This document shows positions 57,002 to 64,000 of a DNA stretch of 64,000 nt, piece after piece; within the stretch, counting starts at the first letter, position 1; every line of letters starts with the position of its first letter. The translations under genes and the position numbers were made by a program. The notes beneath the pieces were generated by a model. It ran no database searches, had not been told where the DNA came from, and saw only the letters and a list, made by a program, of their open reading frames with translations. The stretch is from the NCBI RefSeq assembly GCF_026151205.1, contig NC_087073.1, positions 10,672,411 to 10,736,410 of the forward strand, in the 5' to 3' direction. This DNA comes from Bolinopsis microptera. Taxonomy: Eukaryota; Ctenophora; Tentaculata; Lobata; Bolinopsidae.

Positions 57002-58051
57002 CGTCTGAAGGAAGAATTTATTCCACTTTTCTATTCTAAGTTATACTTCTAACGATATTTTCATTTCTTACCCAATAAATTCCCTTAAATAACAGCTCAT
57101 AGTTATTATTAGAGTATTTCAGTAGTGACTACAAACAAATTAGCGATAAAGTAGTGATAAAGTAGCTCACTATTGTTAGTTTGTAGTGGTTAGGCCGTGC
57201 ACCATCGACCTTAACGGGCTCTTACTAATTCGCTCGCCCAAAAATTTCACGTGACTTTGGTTTTTATGGTTTTGCAGCCGTACAAAACGGTTTTACATAA
57301 ACCCTAATCCCAACCCTAACCATAACCCCGAAGCTATCCATAACCCTTACCACAACCCTTCACATAGCCATGTGCCTACGCGTACTGCGTGACGCGCTTG
57401 TTTCACAAGTAGGATAGGCACATACAGATCAGCACACATAAGATGGTACGTGTGCGCGCGCGCAGTGCTGACAATTGCGTCGTATTTAACCCCGGGTGCA
57501 CGTACATCGTGTGCGATTATTTATACTTATCGAAGGCTATAAATGCCTCTTGTTTATTTTAATTTGGTATTGTTCACTTTTAGACGATAAAATACAGGAA
57601 TTGCGGTATAATAATACGAATAATTAAGATTGTACGATCAAAATACATCACGAAACAGTATCAACTACCTCGCTACTTATCAACTTATACTATGTACTAT
57701 GCGACAAAGATACACAATGCAATATTTATATACTTATAGAATAAACGAAACACAGTATTCAGTATTTACTAGTACTACCCCGCTACTAGTAGTAGTACTA
57801 CAACTTAATGCGACAAAGGTCAAAGATATTGTATAAAATATAACTAAATAAACAATACGGTGCCCATGCCTGAGCTTTATAAAACTGAAAACACTTCTCA
57901 GATTAATTATTTTGCTTCTCAAAAACAATTACAAACTAACAATTTTCGACGTTAAACAGCTACATTAAACATTAACATTACACTTCACAATCCGAAAGAA
58001 AGGGGCTCGTCGCTGCAGGCCTGACTTTGACTTGATCCTGAAAAAGTACAT
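57002..58051. other. Intergenic with repeat fragments
   Basis: 57120-57190 is a small foldback (ACTACAAACAAATTAG against CTATTGTTAGTTTGTAGT). 57300-57410 carries degenerate CCCTAA copies and a block (CATGTGCCTACGCGTACTGC) that is the reverse complement of part of 14600-14655, so it is a fragment of the same repeat family. 57520-57555 has TATAAAT-like motifs. No gene is supported. Confidence 0.45.
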
Positions 58052-58059
58052 GTCATTTA

Positions 58060-58593
58060 GGTACCGCGACAATTGTGAATTGACCCCCCGACAATTGACC
58101 CCCTATGTAATTACACTGGGGTCAATTGTCGCGAAATCTAGGGTTTAGTACGACAATTGGCCCCCCGAAAATTGACCCACCGACAATTGACCCCCTACCT
58201 ATGTAATTAAACTAGGGTCAATTGTCGCGAAATCTAGGACTTAGTACGACAATTGACCCCCATGTAATTACACTGGGTCAATTGATCGGGTTAGGGTCAG
58301 GGTCCGGTCAGGGTCAGAGTCAGTGGTCAGGGTCAGGGTCCTGGATCAGGGTCAGGGTCAGGGTCAGGGTCAGGCCTAGGGTTGGGGTTAGGGTTAGGGT
58401 TAGGGTCAGGGTCAGGGTCAGGGTCAGGGTCAAGGTCAGGGTCAGGGTCAGGGTCAGGGTCAGGGTCAGGGTCAGGGTCAGGGTCAGGGTCAGGGTCAGG
58501 GTCAGGGTCAGGGTCAGGGTCAGGGTCAGGGTTAATTGTATTAAATTATATTGTCGGGGGGATAATTGTCGGGGGGTAAATTGTCGCCCACCC
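58060..58593. mobile_element. Non-autonomous TIR element carrying a TTAGGG/TCAGGG array
   Basis: 8-bp target duplication GTCATTTA at 58052-58059 and 58594-58601. The ends are imperfect inverted repeats sharing GCGACAATT and ACCCCCCGACAATT. Several internal copies of GTCAATTGTCGCGAAATCTA precede the array. The duplication length fits hAT-type elements. Confidence 0.8.
58287..58532. repeat. Telomere-like (TCAGGG)n with a few TTAGGG
   Basis: About 38 hexamers, mostly TCAGGG, with three TTAGGG near 58385-58405, all in the same orientation. It lies inside the TIR element, so it is interstitial. Confidence 0.93.
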
Positions 58594-58601
58594 GTCATTT
58601 A

Positions 58602-58859
58602 ATGTAATTACATAATACAATATAATACATAATACAATGTAAATGTTGCTGTTACAAAATGTATAGCTAACATAAGCGAGCGTTCTTGTATGACGTCAGC
58701 AGCCGAGGGAAAAGGGTATTTGGAAATGCTGACGGTTGCTGACAGGAGGGGGAGGTATGAGCCTTGTTAACGTCAACAAAAATACGTGAATTCAAATCAA
58801 TTTTATTAGCAATAAAACGTCACTAATTTCCTTAAAATTAGTACTCGAACTGAACTCTG
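58602..58859. other. Flank between the TIR element and the Penelope-like fragment
   Basis: AT-rich, nothing recognised. A TGACGTCA-like site (TGACGTCAGCAGC) sits at about 58690. Confidence 0.35.
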
Positions 58860-60165
58860 GTGACCAACTGCTTAAATCAGTCACACACTAATTTTCCCTG
58901 CCTCATGCCTACTACTGGAAACTGTATCTCCAGACAAGTGTCAGACGTTACTATGCATTGGTTGCTCTTCAAAAAGGTTAGCAAAAAGATAAAGAGTGCG
59001 ACCCTGATAAACTTTTGGGAGAGATTCATCGACGACATATTTGGAGTGTGGATGGGGACAGCGGGACAATTTACAATGTTTGTCGAATTGTTGAACAAAC
59101 TGGCTAAATCAAACTGGCAGAACCATATAGAATCAAGGTTAACTTTTTAGACCTTACCTTGAGCTTGGACTCAGAAAATCAGATCTGGTACAAGCTATTT
59201 AGAAAGGAAACAGATGCTAGGAACTACTTGAGATCAGATACATATGTAGTTTCCAACCCCACCATGTGTAGAGGACCTGGGCGAACTAAAGGAGGATCTT
59301 GCCAGATGCGGACACAACAACAACGGTGACAAACTAGAAGAAATCGAGCCGAAAGCAATACAGAGGTCTATTGAGAACCCAGGAAATCCAACCAGAGACA
59401 CTGAGGATAAGACACAACAGAGCCTCGTATTTTCCGTACAACACTCTTGATAACATTAGTCTTACAAAGTTGGTTAAGAACTTAATCTGGTCATTAAGCT
59501 ACTAGGTTAATGTTATGTGGGGATGTACGGATAGTATTTGCCACTAGGAAACACCCTTCAATCGGTAATACACTAGAAAAGAATCGACAACTGGGACAAC
59601 TGGAAACCCTTGATGTAGGACAATTACAGAGGTGTAATGGACCTAGCTGCAAAATTTGCCCCGTCCTCTTTGACAAGGACTCAAAAGATCATGGGGGGGG
59701 GGGGGCCAATGACTACCAATGGAGACTTTTGGGGACTAATGGGGACTAAAAATCATGGGGACTAGAGGTCAACTCGTTGACGTAATTCACCATTTGTCCC
59801 CATAAGTCCCCAGAATTTTTGACAGTTATTTATGGTTTTCAAGTTAGTTTTATAACGATACGATCGAGATGTTTTGTCCAAGATAAAAGTAGGATAAATC
59901 TAAATGGGGACTAATGGAGACTTTTGGGGACTAAAAATCATCTAAATGGGGACTAATGGAGACTTTTGGGGACTAAAAATCATGGGGACTCGGGGTAAAA
60001 TCGTTGACGTAATTCCCCAAGTCCCCAAAAGTAGTCATTGGCCCCCCCCCCCCCCCCCCCCCGATCATGGTCAACAACATAGAACTGGTGCTAGACGGAA
60101 CTCTAAAATGCAAGGACAAGCATGTTATCTACCTTATTGGTCATAATTATCACGGACATTACTTT
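58860..60165 (+). mobile_element. Penelope-like element fragment, broken by a MITE
   Basis: Successive frames carry RT motif RFIDDIFGVW (about 59022-59052), VNFLDLTLSLDSENQIWYKLF (quoted short: NFLDLTLS), then a Cys cluster CNGPSCKICPV (about 59635-59665). After the inserted MITE comes LKCKDKHVIYLIG (about 60100-60145), which resembles the start of the GIY-YIG endonuclease linked to canonical Penelope-like RTs. There are several frameshifts and stops (e.g. near 59143 and 59330). The rest of the GIY-YIG domain is not seen. Confidence 0.65.
59695..60062. mobile_element. TIR MITE inserted in the Penelope-like fragment, 8-bp TSD
   Basis: Ends are G-run plus CCAATGACTAC and the exact complement GTAGTCATTGG plus C-run. 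Target duplication GATCATGG at 59687-59694 and 60063-60070. The interior repeats GGGGACTAATGGAGACTTTT and holds no ORF. Removing it rejoins the host sequence. Confidence 0.85.
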
Positions 60166-60783
60166 CACACTGAAGACCTCAGCGTGAATAATTATGTCCG
60201 TGAAAATAATGTCTGTGGTATTAAGGTCCGTGAATAATAAAGTCCGATAATTATTTCCATTAATTTTAGTGTGCGTCCCACATAGGCGTAGATATGTCTG
60301 TAGCCGATTACTATATTAGCTAATTAGTATACTAGGACAAATATAATCACTCCTCAGTCACATTCTAGAGTTCAGAAAAAGAGTAAAAAACTGAATATTA
60401 AAAACTGGAGTTATTTCAATTTTAAAGAAGTCATTTTGGCTAGTATCCCGAACCGAGATATTATATGTGCAATTTTTTTCATGGAAGCCTTTTTACTTAG
60501 TATCCACTACAGGCACGTAGCCAGGATTTTTCTTTGGGGGGCCCTTGGCGAGCGGAGCGAGCCGACCCGTTCAATCCAGCTGCACAACAAAATTTGTTGT
60601 TTTCTTGATTTTTTATGTATGGTGTAAAACAGTGTAGAGAAGTGTACGATCGAAGAATATTTCCAGATTTAAACATGTAACAATTGTTGTTTAAATGCTA
60701 CCTGAAGCTGTTCAAATGAAATTGAACTGGGAGAATCGAGAAGATTACAAGTCACAGCTACGTACAACAATCAGGGTCAGGAA
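60166..60783. other. Intergenic with small repeats
   Basis: 60144-60256 has TAATTATC ends in inverted orientation and several GTCCGTGAATAAT motifs, a possible tiny foldback. 60508-60575 reads like a transposon end (GGCACGTAGCCAGGATTTTT then a G-run and GGCGAGCGGAGCGAGCC), but the partner end was not found. Confidence 0.4.
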
Positions 60784-61880
60784 TGAAAAGGGATACGTAG
60801 ATAGAGTTCCTTATAATCCCTGACTACGACAGGGAGCTGAAGGCAAATCTGGGAGGGTCTGGGCACAATATTATATTGCTATTATATTATCATCTGCACA
60901 CTTATACTTTAACTTAGCTTAAACTAATTACAACACTACAAATCCATTACATTTATTGAGGATATGAGTATGACGTAGTTATGTCGATACGTTATTCAAC
61001 TATTTATTTCTATTAGAATCTGTCTTCACTAAGTCTATTTAGAGACAATCGGAAATTTGAATCATTTATCAAGACATTATACTTATACATCACAAAACCT
61101 CCGACTTGATTTACAACTTAACTTCACAAACACTAATCACATAATACAAACTTACTCTGTCGGTTATCATACTATAATTCAAGGCAACATTTGAGTCCGT
61201 GAATTGATCTCTGCAGGAGCCCTCCCTTACTAAAACTTGTGTCTTCATCTGCCGTATTACTTGGGAATATCGCCGGTCTCAGCTTCAAACATAAAGGTAT
61301 GATATTCAATAGACGCCGCTCTGCAAACGTCACCTGAAAAGGGATAAGTAGATAGAGCTCCTTATAATCCCTGACTACGACAGGGAGCTGAAGGCAGATC
61401 TGGGAGGGTCTGGGCACAATATTATATTGCTATATTATCATCTGCACACTTATTCTTAGTTTTAAACTAATTACAACACTACAAATCCATTACATTTATT
61501 GAGGATATGAGTATGACGTAGTTATGTCGATACGTTATTCAACTATTTATTTCTATTAGAATCTGTCTTCACTAAGTCTATTTAGAGACAATCAGAAATT
61601 TGAATCATTTATCAAGACATTATACTTATACATCACAAAACCTCCGACTTGATTTACAACTTAACTTCACAAACACTAATTATATAATACAAACTTACTC
61701 TGTCGGTTATCATACTATAATTCAAGGCAACATTAGCGTCCGTGAATTGATCTCTGCAGGAGCCCTCCCTTACTAAAACTTGTGTCTTCATCTGCCGTAT
61801 TACTTGGGAATATCGCCGGTCTCAGCTTCAAACATAAAGGTATGATATTTAATAGACGCCGCTCTGCAAACGTCACCTTA
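60784..61880. repeat. 551-bp tandem duplication
   Basis: Copies at about 60784-61334 and 61335-61880 are nearly identical. Each holds a minus-strand open block (VTFAERRLL...) read in copy 1 as part of an 81-aa ORF at 61172-61417. Copy 2 has a stop where copy 1 reads a Leu-Lys pair. No recognisable protein family. Confidence 0.85.
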
Positions 61881-61949
61881 TCACCTACCTGAAACAGATT
61901 TTAAGATAAGCAACTAAATAAAGATTCGTTGAGATTCTGAGTTTCTGGC

Positions 61950-62220
61950 CTGACGGCTAACCAAATAAAATTTGGTCGGACAGACTCATCTCGCATATTA
62001 GGAAAAGCAGCTGAGGTTTAAGATATTTACCTTCTTTCAGATTTCTTTTTTAGACTGAACTAAACTTTAAACGATAACCTCTGAATGATCTGAACAACTA
62101 ACTTTAAGGACATCGATCCTAAGAAATGGCCGTTTTTAAAAGCTTTAAAAAATTTCAAAGGGTCTACACAATGTCAATAACGCGCGGCCGGCTGGCGCTA
62201 GATATTGTAAAAGGCTTACG
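61950..62220. mobile_element. Diverged relative of the 2840-3517 MITE
   Basis: Shares the order ATAAAAT..GGACAGACTCATC, GAAGCAGC/AAAGCAGC, CTTCTTTC, TTTTTAGACTGAACT, TCTGAATGATC and TTTAAAAGCTT with about 3230-3470. No matching termini seen. Confidence 0.55.
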
Positions 62221-62520
62221 ATTTTTTCCTTTATTCATCAGAAAGTCAATGTGGCAGACATAAAGAGCTAAAACTCTGTCAAAGCTTCTAGATCAATCTT
62301 TCGATACTGTTTAGGCGGGAACTACAGGAGGTGCTTTTTTCAGGTCCGTCTAGATCTCTTATAGGAAAAGTTAGTGGATCACTGGATCCGTCCCTGAAGT
62401 GAAACAAATGTTACTATCTTGCAAATGTTAACCATTTTATTTCGATTAGAATCGAATTCAACATACTTAAACTTGATATGATGTAATAATGAGGTACGTG
62501 TAAAAATTAAGGGTATCCCT

Positions 62521-62807
62521 CAGTGGCGTAACGTTGCCTGTTGGCGCCCCCCTGCCGAAAAGGCGCCCCCTGTTGGCGCCCCCTCCCCTTTTGGTGCCCC
62601 TCCCTAAAATTGAATAAATTAGGTGATTTTAGAGGATACGCCGGTAAAATCTCTAAAAAAGTGTGTATCTAGAGCAAAACGCGCAGTTTTGCTAGTACTT
62701 TAGTTAAGTTTTCGAAATTGTCCCACATTCAAACGACGATTTGGCGCCCCCCTAAGACGGCGCCCCCCTGCACAGCGGGGTCAGCAGGGCCCTTCGTTAC
62801 GCCACTG
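62521..62807. mobile_element. hAT-like MITE, 287 bp, 8-bp TSD
   Basis: Starts CAGTGGCGTAACG and ends CGTTACGCCACTG, with target duplication GTATCCCT at 62513-62520 and 62808-62815. The interior is rich in GGCGCCCCC repeats and non-coding. Confidence 0.93.
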
Positions 62808-62815
62808 GTATCCCT

Positions 62816-64000
62816 CAAGCCAGTTCAGCTTGTGTAATATAACAAAATAAATAGGGAAAAATAAGGGAGAGTACCTGGTGCCATGCTGTGTCAACAGAAG
62901 CGCTGAGGATAAATTCAGTGAGCATTAGTTGGAAAGGATTGTCATCAGTTACTGTGTGAGTTAGTGTTGTGGTGGACGAAAGGATAAGCCGCTGATCAGG
63001 GATATAGGCCCCTCCTCACAAACTCTCTGCTGTGTTGGCGCAACGAGTGAGACTTTGGGGTGGTCAAAAGATGTGATGGTCCCGTCAAGTCTTGGCGAAA
63101 CTCAACATAGGTCAGATAGGTAGAAAACAATGCCATTGGAAAACTCTATCCAATGCAATAGTCACATTATAGTCATTTCTAGAAAGAAAAAAACCTGGTT
63201 AATGTTGTTTAATGTGAGAGAATAAGATAAAAGAGTCGACCAATTTTTGTCAGTGTAAATATTGTCAAACAGCGGGCTCCAAAATCGTGTAGGGGGAAAG
63301 AGCCCTGAATATCAGCTATCTGCCAATTAGTACCTTGGCTCTAAAGTCTAAATTATGCAGCGATGACGACATAAAAAGTCGCTGTATCATGGCAAATCTT
63401 GCTTTGTCAGAACTAAAAGAAGGTTTAGGAGCAAAGTAAATATCAGACTTAAGATATGAAAGCACAGAAAGACTGAGTCAAATGTACAATTGTAGCTGCT
63501 GTCAGCTATTCTGCATCAAATAAAATATTAAGTGGCCATCTACTTAGGACGTCCAGCAAAAAGGGAGGGGGAGGTGGTTTTGGAATTTCAGACAAATCCG
63601 GACAGTGATAGGGAGTGGTTTCTGAAAATCCGGACGTCCGGAAATTTTGGCAGAATTAACGAAAAAGTCGCATTTATTTCAACTCTTTGACACTAATTAC
63701 TCAGTAAGTTTAGATCCCTGTATTTTGAACGAGAAGTCGTTTCCCAGAGCAGCTCATGAGAGCCGAGACACAACTCGCATATTCTGCTACTGCCTTAAAA
63801 CTTATTCCATTGGATGGCTACCTACTTAAGTACCTTAATGTAACTGTGCTAAACTTGTTCGACACTAAATGTATTATTGTCTATTCTAAGTGACTACACA
63901 TTTTATTAACAATGAATTTGAGTTGGTTTTATTTGTACTCTTTAAAGTAGCTGGAAATCCGGACGTCCGGGGGAGGGGGTTTGAAAATTCGGACACACCC
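62816..64000. other. Window end, no gene seen
   Basis: No supported coding region. The palindromic TCCGGACGTCCGG recurs at about 63630 and 63958, near G-runs. The last 50 bases look like the end of a repeat starting (on the minus strand) GGGTGTGTCCG, with the partner outside or degraded. Confidence 0.4.

Noticed and set aside
57015-57600. Promoter with TATAAAT near 57540
   Set aside because: No downstream coding sequence is supported.
58222-58602. Arg-Val, Gly-Ser and Leu-Thr repeat proteins
   Set aside because: They are translations of the (TCAGGG)n array in three frames.

Overview
The window is animal (metazoan) nuclear DNA, AT-rich. Evidence: multi-exon genes with GT-AG introns, a lysosomal-type thioesterase, a C2H2 zinc-finger gene, APE-type LINEs, a Penelope-like element, hAT and Tc1/mariner-type non-autonomous transposons, and TTAGGG-related repeats. 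An invertebrate is likely. The exact lineage cannot be fixed from the sequence, and non-bilaterian animals are possible.

Layout. (1) 31-13961, + strand: the 3' part of a large C2H2 zinc-finger gene. I assembled 23 exons whose splice phases all agree, giving 1,270 residues with about 22 zinc fingers followed by a Ser/Thr/Pro-rich tail. Nearly every long intron carries a minisatellite, and one carries a Tc1/mariner-like MITE. (2) 14213-16768: a composite repeat with terminal inverted repeats and internal telomere-like sequence. (3) About 16869-22345: a CR1-group LINE whose ORF1 carries a PHD finger and an SGNH esterase and whose ORF2 carries a PHD finger, APE endonuclease and RT. It is decayed at the 3' end. 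(4) 24055-24946: an intronless PPT2-like thioesterase with one frameshift. (5) 26969-52075, + strand: a 12-exon acyl-CoA synthetase/4-coumarate-CoA-ligase-like gene of 538 aa. Its last exon, with the catalytic lysine, lies behind a 13.2 kb intron. That intron holds a duplicated unit, LINE insertions nested three deep, an almost intact RTE-like LINE, and a separate same-strand ORF for a multi-pass membrane protein (50545-51324). (6) 52100-64000: minisatellites, a series of non-autonomous transposons with clear 8-bp target duplications (54895-55321, 58060-58593, 59695-60062, 62521-62807), a Penelope-like fragment ending in a GIY-YIG-like start, and a 551-bp tandem duplication.

The host genes show no functional operon or pathway link. 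The strongest theme is repeat biology. Intronic minisatellites repeatedly share a GTAAC/GTTAC core, often start at the 5' splice site, and in places appear to be amplified copies of the splice junction itself. A 28-bp array at 35118-36423 encodes about 46 short hairpins. Genes were called from splice phase and conserved motifs by eye. No database search was possible.
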